Shown: piece by piece, positions 15,149-24,770 of the stretch | How positions within the stretch are numbered: position 1 is the first letter of the stretch | Layout: every line of letters starts with the position of its first letter | Origin: Gillisia mitskevichiae | GTDB lineage: Bacteria; Bacteroidota; Bacteroidia; Flavobacteriales; Flavobacteriaceae | DNA: 64,000 nucleotides | Direction: 5' to 3' | NCBI RefSeq assembly: GCF_003634585.1 | Contig: NZ_RBLG01000007.1 | Location: 1-64,000 of the forward strand | Notes under the pieces: generated by a model | Told to the model about the DNA's origin: nothing | The model's input: only the letters and a program-made list of their open reading frames with translations | The model's database searches: none | Program-made: the position numbers and the translations under genes

Positions 15149-16429
15149 ATGCAATTAGAAAAAGTTACTGCTTCAGAACAGGCAATTGAAATGGAAGACA
15201 AATACGGAGCTCATAATTACCATCCACTACCGGTAGTATTGAGTAAAGGAAAAGGAGTTCACGTCTGGGATGTAGAAGGTAAACAATATTATGATTTTCT
15301 TTCAGCATATTCTGCAGTAAATCAAGGTCATTGCCATCCAAAAATAGTAAAAGCTATGCATGATCAAGCTTCTACTTTGTCTCTAACTTCACGTGCTTTT
15401 CATAATGATATCTTAGGACCTTATGAAAAATATGTAACGGAGTATTTTAATTTCGATAAAGTACTTCCTATGAATACTGGGGCTGAAGCGGTGGAAACTG
15501 CTATTAAGATCGCCAGAAAATGGGCATATGAAAAGAAAGGGGTAGAAGAGCATCAAGCACAAATAATTGTTTGTGAAAATAATTTCCACGGAAGAACAAC
15601 TACCGTGATCTCTTTTTCTAATGATGAGAATGCAAGAAAGAATTTTGGCCCTTATACACCAGGATTTATTAAGATTCCATATAATGACATCAATGCTTTA
15701 AAAGAAGCTTTAGAAAGTACCGAGAATATCGCCGGTTTTTTAGTAGAGCCAATTCAAGGAGAAGCAGGTGTATTTACTCCAGCAGACGATTATATGAAGC
15801 AAGCTAAAGAGCTATGTAGCCAACATAATGCACTATTTATTGCAGATGAAATCCAAACAGGAATTGCAAGAACTGGTGGTTTATTAGCGGTTTGTGGTAA
15901 TTGTGATTGCCAGAATCATTGTGAAAGACAAGAAACTTATACAAAACCAGATATGTTGATCTTAGGAAAAGCTCTTTCTGGTGGTAATTATCCTGTATCT
16001 GCTGTATTAGCAGATAATGAGGTGATGAATGTGATCCAACCAGGACAACATGGTTCTACCTTTGGTGGAAATCCTGTTGCAGGTGCAGTGGCTATTGCTG
16101 CTTTGGATGTGGTTAAAGATGAAAACCTTATTCAGAATGCTAGAAAGCTTGGTAATCTTTTTAGAAGTGAATTAAATAAATATATTGAACAAACAGATCT
16201 AGTAAGCCTTGTAAGAGGAAGAGGTTTACTAAATGCTATAGTTATTAATGATTCTGAAGAAAGCTCTACTGCTTGGGATATTTGCATGGCACTTAGAGAT
16301 AATGGTCTTTTAGCAAAGCCAACCCATGGAAATATTATTCGTTTTGCGCCTCCTTTGGTAATGACAGAAGAAGAACTATTAGATTGTGTTGCTATAATTG
16401 TTAAGACTTTAAAACAGTTTGAAAAATAA
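15149..16429 (+). CDS. rocD: Ornithine aminotransferase
   Basis: 426 residues, PLP-dependent class III aminotransferase. It converts ornithine plus 2-oxoglutarate to glutamate semialdehyde. Visible motifs: [18 protein letters not shown], the PLP-binding FHGRTT, the D of [14 protein letters not shown], and the Schiff-base Lys in [11 protein letters not shown] Cys-rich insert [13 protein letters not shown] near residue 250 is unusual for the general family but occurs in Bacteroidota versions as I remember them. A strong terminator follows. Confidence 0.92.
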   Translation: MQLEKVTASEQAIEMEDKYGAHNYHPLPVVLSKGKGVHVWDVEGKQYYDFLSAYSAVNQGHCHPKIVKAMHDQASTLSLTSRAFHNDILGPYEKYVTEYFNFDKVLPMNTGAEAVETAIKIARKWAYEKKGVEEHQAQIIVCENNFHGRTTTVISFSNDENARKNFGPYTPGFIKIPYNDINALKEALESTENIAGFLVEPIQGEAGVFTPADDYMKQAKELCSQHNALFIADEIQTGIARTGGLLAVCGNCDCQNHCERQETYTKPDMLILGKALSGGNYPVSAVLADNEVMNVIQPGQHGSTFGGNPVAGAVAIAALDVVKDENLIQNARKLGNLFRSELNKYIEQTDLVSLVRGRGLLNAIVINDSEESSTAWDICMALRDNGLLAKPTHGNIIRFAPPLVMTEEELLDCVAIIVKTLKQFEK

Positions 16430-16455
16430 GAATTAGTTATTTTTTTAAATATCTT

Positions 16456-16493
16456 GACCGATCTGAAATTGAATTTTCGGATCGGTCTTTTTT
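16456..16493 (+). terminator. Rho-independent terminator after rocD
   Basis: GACCGATC and GATCGGTC form a perfect 8-bp stem, followed by six T. Confidence 0.85.
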
Positions 16494-16530
16494 AATACCT
16501 TCATATAAAACATATCAAATTTTAAATTGA

Positions 16531-17184
16531 ATGGCCAGTATCGAATTTTTGTCATTTTTAGAAGAATTGCTTACCCCAGAGCGAAAAGCTTTGTTTAATA
16601 AAGTTATAGAGCAACGTACCAATCATTTTACGGTGGTTACAGAGGATGTTTATCAATTACATAACACAAGTGCTGTAATTAGAAGTTGCGATGTATTTGG
16701 CATTCAGAATGTCCATGTGATCGAGGAGCAAAAAGTTAAGAAGATAGATAGAGAGATCGCAATGGGCGCGCAAAAATGGGTGAGCCTTAATAGACATGAC
16801 GATAGTTTAAAATGTATAAGTAAATTAAGGGAGGAAGGTTATCAAATTATAGCCACATCACCTAATGCTGAAGCCATTGAATTATCTGATTTTGATATCA
16901 CAAAACCTTCAGCTCTTTTTTTAGGAACAGAAAAGGATGGTTTATCTAAAGAAGTATTATCTAATGCAGATCAATGCATAAAAATTCCGATGGTTGGATT
17001 TACAGAGAGTTTAAATATATCTGTTTCAGCAGCAATTATTTTGCAGGAACTTACATCCAGACTAAGAAAAAGTAAAATTTCTTGGGAATTGAGTGATTAT
17101 GATAAAAATGAAGTTAAATTTGAATGGTTGAGTAAAAGTTTTAAAAACTTTGACCAATTGGTGAAAAGATTTGAAAATGATTAA
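16531..17184 (+). CDS. trmH: tRNA/rRNA 2'-O-methyltransferase, SpoU/TrmH family
   Basis: 217 residues with the trefoil-knot SPOUT fold. N-terminal HNTSAVIRSCDVFG, central LFLGTEKDGLS and C-terminal IPMVGFTESLNISVSAAI are the three conserved SpoU motifs. The family methylates the ribose 2'-OH, in TrmH at G18 of tRNA. Length and start agree with TrmH, but the exact target is inferred. A membrane-associated SRPBCC gene follows in the same direction, 35 bases away. Confidence 0.85.
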   Translation: MASIEFLSFLEELLTPERKALFNKVIEQRTNHFTVVTEDVYQLHNTSAVIRSCDVFGIQNVHVIEEQKVKKIDREIAMGAQKWVSLNRHDDSLKCISKLREEGYQIIATSPNAEAIELSDFDITKPSALFLGTEKDGLSKEVLSNADQCIKIPMVGFTESLNISVSAAIILQELTSRLRKSKISWELSDYDKNEVKFEWLSKSFKNFDQLVKRFEND

Positions 17185-17219
17185 TATTTTTGAATTTTAG
17201 ATAATTATAGAAAACCTAC

Positions 17220-17771
17220 ATGACCCTATTTTTTTATATTCTTATTGCCATTATCACCTTTATAGCATTCCTACATGCTTGGGCAAAAAAGGAATTTGAT
17301 ATTAGTAGGACTCTGGTAATTAATCGATCTAAAGAAGATGTATACAATTTGGTGAGGCAACTTAAAAAGCAACCTCATTGGATGCCTTGGTTGGAAAATG
17401 ATTATAATGGAGTCTTAAAGTTTAATGGAGACGATGGGAAATTGGGCGCTCTTTTATATTGGAAAAAAAGCAACCGACTTTTTGAAGGTACCCAAAAGAT
17501 AGTGAAGCTTAATCAAGGCCGAATTATGGAAACCAGAGTTCTTATATTAAGACCTGTAAAACTTATAGGTCTAGAATATAAAGCTTTTAAAGAGTTAGAT
17601 GAAAATAAAACAAAAATGGTTTGGGGTGTACGGGGAGGACTTAACTTCCCATTTTCTGTAATTGCTCTTTTTCAACCAATAGATAAAATGTATGGCGACG
17701 ATCTAGAGTTAGGGCTTAAAAACCTTAAAAAAATGCTAGAATATAAGCATGAAAAAACCGAAGTCAATTAA
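17220..17771 (+). CDS. SRPBCC (polyketide cyclase/START-like) family protein with membrane anchor
   Basis: 183 residues. One membrane helix at the N-terminus (TLFFYILIAIITFIAFLHAW) precedes a SRPBCC domain starting at about residue 28 (RTLVINRSKEDVYNLVRQLKKQPHWMPW). These domains bind hydrophobic ligands; the ligand is unknown. The terminator hairpin begins inside its last codons. Confidence 0.75.
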   Translation: MTLFFYILIAIITFIAFLHAWAKKEFDISRTLVINRSKEDVYNLVRQLKKQPHWMPWLENDYNGVLKFNGDDGKLGALLYWKKSNRLFEGTQKIVKLNQGRIMETRVLILRPVKLIGLEYKAFKELDENKTKMVWGVRGGLNFPFSVIALFQPIDKMYGDDLELGLKNLKKMLEYKHEKTEVN

Positions 17772-17790
17772 GAATCAACTTCGGTTATAT
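17756..17790 (+). terminator. Terminator overlapping the 3' end of the SRPBCC gene
   Basis: AACCGAAGT (17756-17764) pairs perfectly with ACTTCGGTT (17778-17786); the stop codon lies in the loop. The T tract is weak (ATATTATTT). Confidence 0.55.
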
Positions 17791-17810
17791 TATTTCTATG
17801 ATCTCAGAGG

Positions 17811-18569
17811 TTATCTCCTTAATACCTTGTACTCCTCATAACATCCACTAATAGCATCTAAAATTTGAAGATCGTTAGCAGAATTCATAAAGTCTTTTGA
17901 ATAATTACATCTGGCAAGAATCTCTTCGATCTCTATTGTGCTTATTTGTAAAACAGCGGCTAAAGTTTGTCTGTCAAATTTTGCTTGAAGAAGGTTTCTT
18001 ATTTCATCATCATCCTTCATTTTACGCAATTTTTTCATCTGCTTTGGTTTGTTTCCGAAGAGATTATAAAGTGCGTCTGCAGGATTAAATATAGCACCCA
18101 GAGCTTTCGCTGCTGCACCAGGTGAATAACTTCCTCCCTCATATCCAGAATTTAAACCGGAAATACAATATCTGCTGTTTTCATAAATAGGAATATTCTT
18201 AACGTCAATTTCTAAATAACCAGTTAGAGTTATAGGACTAACAACTACTTCTTCCAAAGCAATCCCTAATTCAGTCATTTTAACCTTAACGCTTCCATAT
18301 TTTAACCAGTCATTGGTAACCCGAACTTGTATTGTTCTAAATCCCAGATAGGAAAAATAAAGGGTATCATTAACTGTTGCTTGTATCTCAAAACTTCCTT
18401 CTGAAGTAGTAGTGGTTCCTTTAACCTGATTAAGGTTAACGATATTCACATTTTCCAATGGAAGATCATTAGAGGCATTTAAAACTTTTCCATTCACTAT
18501 GTCTTGAGCTTGTATAGCCCCTACAGAACAAAGGATAATAAAAAAGAAAAGGATTGGGAATAACTTCAT
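17811..18569 (-). CDS. Carboxypeptidase-regulatory-like domain protein, exported
   Basis: 252 residues from ATG at 18569 (MKLFPILFFFIILCSVG...QAQ), chosen because it gives a clean signal peptide; the frame extends 19 codons further upstream. Residues about 22-110 form the CarboxypepD_reg/CNA-B-like domain (VNGKVLNASNDLPLENVNI...), common at the N-termini of Bacteroidota outer-membrane receptors, but here no barrel follows. The C-terminal half is helical with no known family. Probably periplasmic. Confidence 0.75.
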   Translation of the reverse strand: MKLFPILFFFIILCSVGAIQAQDIVNGKVLNASNDLPLENVNIVNLNQVKGTTTTSEGSFEIQATVNDTLYFSYLGFRTIQVRVTNDWLKYGSVKVKMTELGIALEEVVVSPITLTGYLEIDVKNIPIYENSRYCISGLNSGYEGGSYSPGAAAKALGAIFNPADALYNLFGNKPKQMKKLRKMKDDDEIRNLLQAKFDRQTLAAVLQISTIEIEEILARCNYSKDFMNSANDLQILDAISGCYEEYKVLRR

Positions 18570-18637
18570 AAAAGTAAAATACATTGGGAGAAATGTATAG
18601 TAATAACTATACCAAAGTCCTCCCAATGTTTATTTAT

Positions 18638-20494
18638 TTATGATCTATTAGATTTTCTACGATTCACAGAACTAGAAATATTCTTTTTTCTGCTTCCGCT
18701 TCTTCCAGATGATTCACTGGAATTTCCAGAATCACTAGATCTTCTTCTGCTTGAACCTTCAGAAGGTTTATCAGATCTTCTTCCTCTAGATTCAGACGAA
18801 CTATCGCTTCTTCTAGATTTAAAGTCTCCACCGCTTTTACCGCGACTTCTGTTACGATCACCACCACCAGAAGATCTTCTTCCGCCACCGCGACCAGTAT
18901 CTTGTGAAACTTCTACGTTTACACTTCTTCCTTGATGTTGTACATTCTCGAAAGTAGCAATAACTTTCTCTGCCATTTCAGAACTAGTGTTGAAGAAAGA
19001 AAAACTCTCTTTAACATCTACTCTGGAAACATCATCTCTTCCAAGATCCAATGTCTCTTTAAGGTAATCCTTAAGGGACATCCAATCGAAATCGTCTTTT
19101 GTTCCAACGTTTATGAAATAACGTGTGCTATCTCCATTAGAACCAGAAGAATCTCTATCTCTAGGAGATACTTTAGAATTAAGATCTGATGCATTCTTAT
19201 AGTGATTGAAGAATCGAGTAAATTCTACAGAAAATACTTTTTTAATGATCTCTTCTTTCGTTAAACCTTCTAAAACCGCTTCTATACTTGGTAGATAAGG
19301 GTCTATATCATGGTTTATCGTAGTATTCTTTATATCGTTAGCAAGGTGAAAAAGCTGAACTTCACAAATTTTCATTCCATCTGGAATTTCTTTTTGTTCG
19401 AAATTTCGCTTAATAATACGCTCTATACTCTTGATCTTTCTAAGTTCACTCTTAGAAACAATAACCATTGAAAAACCAGTTTTCCCAGCTCTACCGGTTC
19501 TACCACTTCTGTGTGTATAGATCTCTGGTTCATCAGGTAGTTGGTAGTTAATAACGTGAGTAATATCGTCCACATCAATTCCACGAGCGGCAACATCTGT
19601 TGCTACTAACATCTGGATCTGGCGATTTCTAAAACTCTTCATTACCATATCACGTTGGTTCTGACTTAGATCCCCGTGTAATGCTGCAGCGTTGTAACCA
19701 TCTTCAACTAAGTTCTCGGCTACTTTTTGAGTATCTCTCTTTGTTCTACAAAAGATCACAGAGAAAATCTCTGGATTAGCATCTGCTAATCTTCTTAAAG
19801 CGGCATATCTATCGCGAGTGTTTACAAGATAATACTCGTGAGAAACATTAGAAGTACTTTCATTCTTGTTTCCAACAGTAATTTCTACTGGACTACGCAT
19901 AAATTTCTTAGCAATGGTAGATACTTCTCTAGGCATAGTAGCAGAGAATAACCAAGTGCTTTTTTCAACTGGAGTATGAGATAAGATATTAGTAATATCT
20001 TCAAAGAATCCCATATTCAGCATTTCATCTGCTTCATCAAGTACACAGTACTCAATTTTAGAAATATCAACCAACTTACGCTTGATCATATCCTGCATTC
20101 TTCCTGGAGTAGCCACAATAATTTGTGCTCCACGACGAATTTGCTGGGCTTGATCTGTAATGCTTGCACCACCATAAATAGCAACTGTATTTAATCCTGG
20201 TGTAAACTTCCCGTAATTTTTAAGCTCATTTGTAATTTGTAAACACAATTCTCTGGTAGGAGAAAGAATTAATCCTTGTGTATGCTTACTTTGTGCGTCG
20301 ATCTTGTGGATGAGTGGAAAACCAAAAGCGGCGGTTTTTCCTGTACCTGTTTGGGCAAGTGCAACCATATCGGTGTCTTCTTGCAATAAAATTGGAATCG
20401 CTTTTTCCTGTACCTCACTCGGCTCTGTAAAGCCCATTTCCTCAACAGCTTTAAGTATGGCAGGATTTAATCCTAATTGTTCAAATTTATTCAT
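18638..20494 (-). CDS. DEAD-box RNA helicase with DbpA-like RNA-binding domain and Arg/Ser-rich tail
   Basis: 618 residues. Domain 1 has AQTGTGKTA, PTRELC, TPGR, DEAD and SAT; domain 2 has VATDVAARGIDV and HRSGRTGRAG. A DbpA-type RNA-binding domain lies at about 470-545 (FINVGTKDDFDWMSLKDYL). The last ~75 residues are rich in Arg, Gly and Ser and resemble disordered RNA-binding tails. It probably remodels ribosomal or structured mRNA, as DeaD does. A TACCTTTG box on the minus strand is at 20514-20521. Confidence 0.92.
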   Translation of the reverse strand: MNKFEQLGLNPAILKAVEEMGFTEPSEVQEKAIPILLQEDTDMVALAQTGTGKTAAFGFPLIHKIDAQSKHTQGLILSPTRELCLQITNELKNYGKFTPGLNTVAIYGGASITDQAQQIRRGAQIIVATPGRMQDMIKRKLVDISKIEYCVLDEADEMLNMGFFEDITNILSHTPVEKSTWLFSATMPREVSTIAKKFMRSPVEITVGNKNESTSNVSHEYYLVNTRDRYAALRRLADANPEIFSVIFCRTKRDTQKVAENLVEDGYNAAALHGDLSQNQRDMVMKSFRNRQIQMLVATDVAARGIDVDDITHVINYQLPDEPEIYTHRSGRTGRAGKTGFSMVIVSKSELRKIKSIERIIKRNFEQKEIPDGMKICEVQLFHLANDIKNTTINHDIDPYLPSIEAVLEGLTKEEIIKKVFSVEFTRFFNHYKNASDLNSKVSPRDRDSSGSNGDSTRYFINVGTKDDFDWMSLKDYLKETLDLGRDDVSRVDVKESFSFFNTSSEMAEKVIATFENVQHQGRSVNVEVSQDTGRGGGRRSSGGGDRNRSRGKSGGDFKSRRSDSSSESRGRRSDKPSEGSSRRRSSDSGNSSESSGRSGSRKKNISSSVNRRKSNRS

Positions 20495-20570
20495 ATAAAA
20501 TTTTAATAAGTTGCAAAGGTACGATTTCCTTTACAGCTTACACTAAAATTCTTAAATGAATAACAAACAA

Positions 20571-21143
20571 CTATTTAGCTAGGTAATCTATAAGATATTG
20601 CAGCGCTTTTCCTCGATGACTCAGTTTAGCTTTTTCACTTAATTCCATTTCAGCAAAAGATTTATCTGAATTATTTGGCTGAAAAACAGCATCGTAGCCA
20701 AAACCGTTCTCTCCTTTTTTCTCCTTTAATATGGTACCTTCGCAAATTCCTGTGAATAATAATTCATGATCATTTAGGTTCAATGCGATCACAGTTTTGA
20801 ACCGTGCATCTCGATTTTCTCGATCTTCGAGGTTAGAAAGAAGCTTTTTGATGTTCGCTTCATTGTCTTTTTGTTCTCCAGCATATCTTGCTGAATAAAC
20901 TCCCGGCTCTCCATTAAGTGCTTTTACTTCCAATCCTGTATCATCTGCGAAACAATCCATTTGATATCGCTCTTTTATGAAGTTGGCCTTTAATATGGCA
21001 TTTCCATCTAAATTATCTGCGGTTTCAGGAATTTCATCATAACAACCAATATCATCTAAAGAGAGTAATGTAATATTCTTAGGAAATAAGGCCTGTACTT
21101 CTTTTAGTTTATTTTTATTATGAGTTGCGAATACAAGTTTCAT
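20571..21143 (-). CDS. rdgB: Non-canonical purine NTP pyrophosphatase (RdgB/HAM1)
   Basis: 190 residues. The start MKLVFATHNKNKLKEV and the segments FADDTGLEV, GVYSARYAG, GENGFGYDAVF and SHRGKAL are diagnostic of the ITPase/HAM1 family. It hydrolyses dITP, ITP and XTP to monophosphates and keeps them out of DNA. It is 9 bases downstream of rlmH on the same strand, so likely one operon. Confidence 0.93.
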   Translation of the reverse strand: MKLVFATHNKNKLKEVQALFPKNITLLSLDDIGCYDEIPETADNLDGNAILKANFIKERYQMDCFADDTGLEVKALNGEPGVYSARYAGEQKDNEANIKKLLSNLEDRENRDARFKTVIALNLNDHELLFTGICEGTILKEKKGENGFGYDAVFQPNNSDKSFAEMELSEKAKLSHRGKALQYLIDYLAK

Positions 21144-21152
21144 ATAAATTAT

Positions 21153-21626
21153 TTAGCGGTGATGATAAGGTTCGTTCTTTAATATAGTAAAGGCCCTGTA
21201 CAGCTGTTCTGTAAAAAACAGCCGAACCATTTGGTGTGAAAATGTCATTTTGGAGAGTGAGATCTTAGTATCGGCGCGATCATAGACTTCCTGAGAAAAT
21301 CCGTATGGCCCGCCAATAACAAAAATGACTTGTTTTAATCCGCTATTAAAGCGCTTCTGAATAAATTCAGAAAACCCAACAGAACTCAACTGTTTTCCAT
21401 TTTCATCTAATAAGACCACAAAATCGGAGGTAGAGATCTTATTTAGTATAAATTCTCCTTCCTTTTGTTTCTGCTGATTCTCATCTAAGTTTTTAACTTT
21501 TTTGAGATCTGGAATTAGCTCAATTTCAAATTTGTTGTAAAACTGAAGCCTTTTCACATAAACATCCGTTAAATTTTGAAGGGTTTTATCATCTGTTTTA
21601 CCTATACCAAGTAATTTTATGGTCAT
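21153..21626 (-). CDS. rlmH: 23S rRNA (pseudouridine-1915-N3)-methyltransferase RlmH
   Basis: 157 residues, SPOUT methyltransferase. The start MTIKLLGIGKT, the knot motif VIGGPYGFSQEVYDRA and the C-terminus LYRAFTILKNEPYHHR are all typical of RlmH, which methylates m3-pseudouridine 1915 on assembled ribosomes. It is divergent from nadC, with 41 bases between. Confidence 0.95.
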   Translation of the reverse strand: MTIKLLGIGKTDDKTLQNLTDVYVKRLQFYNKFEIELIPDLKKVKNLDENQQKQKEGEFILNKISTSDFVVLLDENGKQLSSVGFSEFIQKRFNSGLKQVIFVIGGPYGFSQEVYDRADTKISLSKMTFSHQMVRLFFTEQLYRAFTILKNEPYHHR

Positions 21627-21667
21627 TTTACTAAGACTTTGCTACATTTACAAAAATAACTATTGCG

Positions 21668-22525
21668 ATGATTTCAAAGGCACAATTTCAAAAGGAAATT
21701 GAATTAATTATTTCTAACGCTATAAGAGAGGACGTTGGTGAAGGAGACCATAGTTCTTTAGCGTGTATTCCTAAAGAAGCAAAAGGAAAAGCTAAGTTGC
21801 TTGTAAAAGATAATGGCATTATTGCAGGAGTGGAATTTGCTAAACAAGTTTTTAGCTACATAGATCCAGATCTTAAAGTGGAGACTTTAATTGAAGATGG
21901 ACAAAAAGTTCAAAAAAAAGATATCGTTTTTTATGTTGAAGGTTCTTCTCAATCTATTTTAAAAGCAGAACGGCTGGTTTTAAATGCAATGCAGCGAATG
22001 AGTGCTATTGCGACTAAGACCAACGAATTTGTAATGAAATTGGAGGGTACAAATACTCAAATTTTAGATACCAGAAAGACAACTCCTGGAATTAGAGCTC
22101 TAGAGAAATGGGCGGTAAAAATTGGTGGAGGTGAAAATCATAGATTTGCACTTTACGATATGATTATGCTTAAGGATAACCATATAGATTTTGCAGGAGG
22201 GATAACTCCAGCAATAAATAAAACCAAGACTTATCTTAAAAAGAACGATCTTGACCTTAAGATCATTGTAGAAGCGAGAGATTTAGAAGAGATTCAGGAA
22301 ATTTTAAAAAGTGATGGAATTTATAGGATACTTATAGATAACTTTAATTACGAAGAGACAAAAAAAGCTGTACAGTTAATAAATAAAAAATGTCTAACAG
22401 AATCTAGTGGGGGAATTACCTTAGATACGGTTAGAAAATATGCTGAATGTGGAGTGGATTATGTTTCTAGTGGAGCCTTAACCCATTCTGTATATAATAT
22501 GGACCTGAGTTTAAAAGCAGTATAA
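21668..22525 (+). CDS. nadC: Nicotinate-nucleotide pyrophosphorylase (carboxylating)
   Basis: 285 residues. It makes nicotinate mononucleotide from quinolinate and PRPP in NAD synthesis. Visible: EDVGEGDHSS, the Arg/His/Lys cluster of RMSAIATKT and DTRKTTPGIRALEKWAVKIGGG, MLKDNHI and SSGGI, all from the NadC active site. The next gene starts 3 bases after the stop, so they are co-transcribed. Confidence 0.94.
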   Translation: MISKAQFQKEIELIISNAIREDVGEGDHSSLACIPKEAKGKAKLLVKDNGIIAGVEFAKQVFSYIDPDLKVETLIEDGQKVQKKDIVFYVEGSSQSILKAERLVLNAMQRMSAIATKTNEFVMKLEGTNTQILDTRKTTPGIRALEKWAVKIGGGENHRFALYDMIMLKDNHIDFAGGITPAINKTKTYLKKNDLDLKIIVEARDLEEIQEILKSDGIYRILIDNFNYEETKKAVQLINKKCLTESSGGITLDTVRKYAECGVDYVSSGALTHSVYNMDLSLKAV

Positions 22526-22528
22526 TGC

Positions 22529-23452
22529 ATGCGAACTAAAAAATCTTCCAAATCATTATTAGTTAGAATATCTGATGCCTGGGAGTATAGAACAAGTAAA
22601 ATAAAACTTCCTGGCTTAGATGGTTTAACATTTCATGATCTTTGGGTAATTTACACAGGTGGAATTATTCATGGAACATTTTCTACAAGGGCAAGCGCTA
22701 TTGCCTTTAGTTTTTTTATGGCATTGTTTCCTTTCCTTTTATTTATTCTGAATTTGATTCCTTACATTCAATTTATAGATGACTTTCAGTTGCAATTTTT
22801 GGTGTTCATGGATTCGTTGTTGCCTCCTACAACTTCCGAATTTTTTGATGAAGTTTTTTATGATATTGCAAGTACACCCAGAGGAGGTTTGCTGTCTATA
22901 ACCTTTATCCTGTCGGTGTTTTTAATGACTAACGGGGTGAATTCTATTTTTACAGGTTTTGAATATTCCTTTCATACAAATACCAATAGATCTGTATTTC
23001 GTCAATATTTTGTGGCCATAGGGGTTTCTATAATCATGGCATTGTTGTTGTTAATTACAGTGATATTAGCGGTTTATCTCACCTATGCAGTAGATGACAT
23101 AAGTCAGTTAGATATTTTTGGAGGTAGGAGCTTATCGCCTAAATTAGTAAAATACACCGCATTTATTTTATTGATCTATGCAGCAGTTGCAACCCTATAT
23201 TATTCGGGTACAAGAGAAGGAAGGCAAGCCCGGTTTTTCTCAGCAGGGGCATTGTTTACTACTATTTTGATATTACTGAACACCTATTTGTTTGGTTTGT
23301 ATATTGAGAATTTTAGTAGATATAACGAATTGTATGGCTCTATTGGAGCACTTTTAGTACTTATGGTGTATATATGGTTAAATTCTAATATATTGTTGCT
23401 TGGATTTGAATTGAATGCCTCATTACTTAAAATGAAAAAGAGATTAAATTAA
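22529..23452 (+). CDS. YihY/BrkB family inner-membrane protein
   Basis: 307 residues with six predicted membrane helices. The start of the first helix region (TRASAIAFSFFMALFPFLLF) and the final LLVLMVYIWLNSNILLLGFELNA are characteristic of YihY/virulence factor BrkB (UPF0761-like) proteins. Transport or envelope roles have been proposed for the family, without a settled function. It follows nadC with a 3-base gap. Confidence 0.85.
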   Translation: MRTKKSSKSLLVRISDAWEYRTSKIKLPGLDGLTFHDLWVIYTGGIIHGTFSTRASAIAFSFFMALFPFLLFILNLIPYIQFIDDFQLQFLVFMDSLLPPTTSEFFDEVFYDIASTPRGGLLSITFILSVFLMTNGVNSIFTGFEYSFHTNTNRSVFRQYFVAIGVSIIMALLLLITVILAVYLTYAVDDISQLDIFGGRSLSPKLVKYTAFILLIYAAVATLYYSGTREGRQARFFSAGALFTTILILLNTYLFGLYIENFSRYNELYGSIGALLVLMVYIWLNSNILLLGFELNASLLKMKKRLN

Positions 23453-23477
23453 ATTAATTAACTAAACTTAAATTAAA

Positions 23478-24041
23478 ATGAAAAACGTTTTATTATTATT
23501 GTTTGCAATGGTAACTATTGCATCTGCACCGGCTCAAACAACTGCGGCTGGCGTTACTTTACCAAACACTGTAACTTTTGAAGGTCAAAAATTAAGCCTT
23601 AATGGAGTAGGAGTGAGAGAAAAGTTTTGGATGGACATGTATGCTGGGGCTTTATACTTAGATAAAAAAAATGCCGATGCTAATGGGATTATAAATGCTA
23701 ATCAGCCAATGGCTATTAAATTGCATATAGTTTCTAAATTGATCACTAGTGATAAAATGATCGATGCTGTAAACGAAGGTTTTGAAAATGCTACAGGTGG
23801 TAAGGCATCTGGTATTGCTTCAGAAATAACTCAATTCAAAAATTATTTTTCCGAAGAGATCCAAAAAAATGACATTTTCGATATGGTTTACCTGCCTAAA
23901 GAAGGTGTAAAAGTATATAAGAACAATAAGTTATTAGGTACCATTCCAGGAATGGAGTTTAAGAAGGGATTGTTTGGGATCTGGTTATCTAAGAAGCCGG
24001 CCGATAAAGACCTTAAAGAAGCCATGTTAGGTAAAAGTTAA
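23478..24041 (+). CDS. Chalcone isomerase-like exported protein
   Basis: 187 residues. A signal peptide ending APAQ is followed by a domain starting at about residue 25 (GVTLPNTVTFEGQKLSLNGVGVREKFWMDMYAGALYL). This pattern is that of bacterial chalcone-isomerase-like periplasmic proteins. The family is named by fold; flavonoid isomerisation is not expected. Likely co-transcribed with the DUF2147 gene that follows. Confidence 0.8.
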   Translation: MKNVLLLLFAMVTIASAPAQTTAAGVTLPNTVTFEGQKLSLNGVGVREKFWMDMYAGALYLDKKNADANGIINANQPMAIKLHIVSKLITSDKMIDAVNEGFENATGGKASGIASEITQFKNYFSEEIQKNDIFDMVYLPKEGVKVYKNNKLLGTIPGMEFKKGLFGIWLSKKPADKDLKEAMLGKS

Positions 24042-24077
24042 TTGAAATTTTATAATTCAGTTAGAACAGAACGAAAA

Positions 24078-24512
24078 ATGAAAATGAAGAAACGTATTAT
24101 ATACAGTATCCTACTACTTTGTGCAGGATTCAATTTACAGGCGCAATCTGTGCTTGGAAAATGGAAGACTGTAAACGAAGAAACTGGGCAATCTACCTCC
24201 ATAATAGAAATATTTAAAGTGGGGGAAGAGCTTCACGGTAGGGTAGTGCGTATTATAAAAGAAGAAGATCGGGACAGGGTTTGTACGGAATGCGAAGGTG
24301 AACTTAAAAATAAGCCTATTGAAGGAATGGTTGTTATGACTGGTTTAGAAAATGATGGAGATGAATATTCTGGAGGGGTTGTAACTGATCCTAAAACAGG
24401 TAAAGTTTATCGATGTAAAATCTGGCTGGATGAGGATAATCCTAAAAAGCTGAATGTAAGAGGATATATTTCCTTCTTTTACCGAACACAAACTTGGTTA
24501 CGAGCAGAATAA
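24078..24512 (+). CDS. DUF2147 exported protein
   Basis: 144 residues from ATG at 24078 (MKMKKRIIYSILLLCAG...QAQS), a clear signal peptide; the open frame reaches back to a TTG at 24042 right after the previous stop. The mature part has VLGKWKTVNEETGQSTSIIEIF, a conserved Cys pair (VCTECEGEL) and a C-terminal RGYISFFYRTQTWLR, as in DUF2147 proteins. Periplasmic; function unknown. Confidence 0.82.
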   Translation: MKMKKRIIYSILLLCAGFNLQAQSVLGKWKTVNEETGQSTSIIEIFKVGEELHGRVVRIIKEEDRDRVCTECEGELKNKPIEGMVVMTGLENDGDEYSGGVVTDPKTGKVYRCKIWLDEDNPKKLNVRGYISFFYRTQTWLRAE

Positions 24513-24536
24513 GATCTTAGAAATAGAATTGTTAAA

Positions 24537-24568
24537 AAAAATCCACTCTTTTAAAGAGTGGATTTTTT
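24537..24568 (+). terminator. Terminator after the nadC-DUF2147 group
   Basis: ATCCACTCTT and AAGAGTGGAT form a 10-bp stem flanked by A-run and six T. The following ~200 bases up to priA hold no gene or clear promoter. Confidence 0.85.
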
Positions 24569-24770
24569 ATTTGGAGTAAAAAGAAGTTTAAATTTGTAAG
24601 TATATCGGTTTTCCTCAACCTATTATTATAAAGTGTCATCTCGCGCGAAGTCATTCTGTTTTGTGAAATTTTCGTTTAAGCTGTGATTAACATAGGTTAG
24701 AAAACCTTTATTTTTAAATGCTGAAAAATACAGATCCAGAATGATCTGTTAACCAACTTAAAGTTACTAC

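Noticed and set aside
24631-24662. A further copy of the intergenic palindrome (TCATCTCGCGCGAAGTCATTCTG)
   Set aside because: Only a short, partial resemblance; too weak to annotate.
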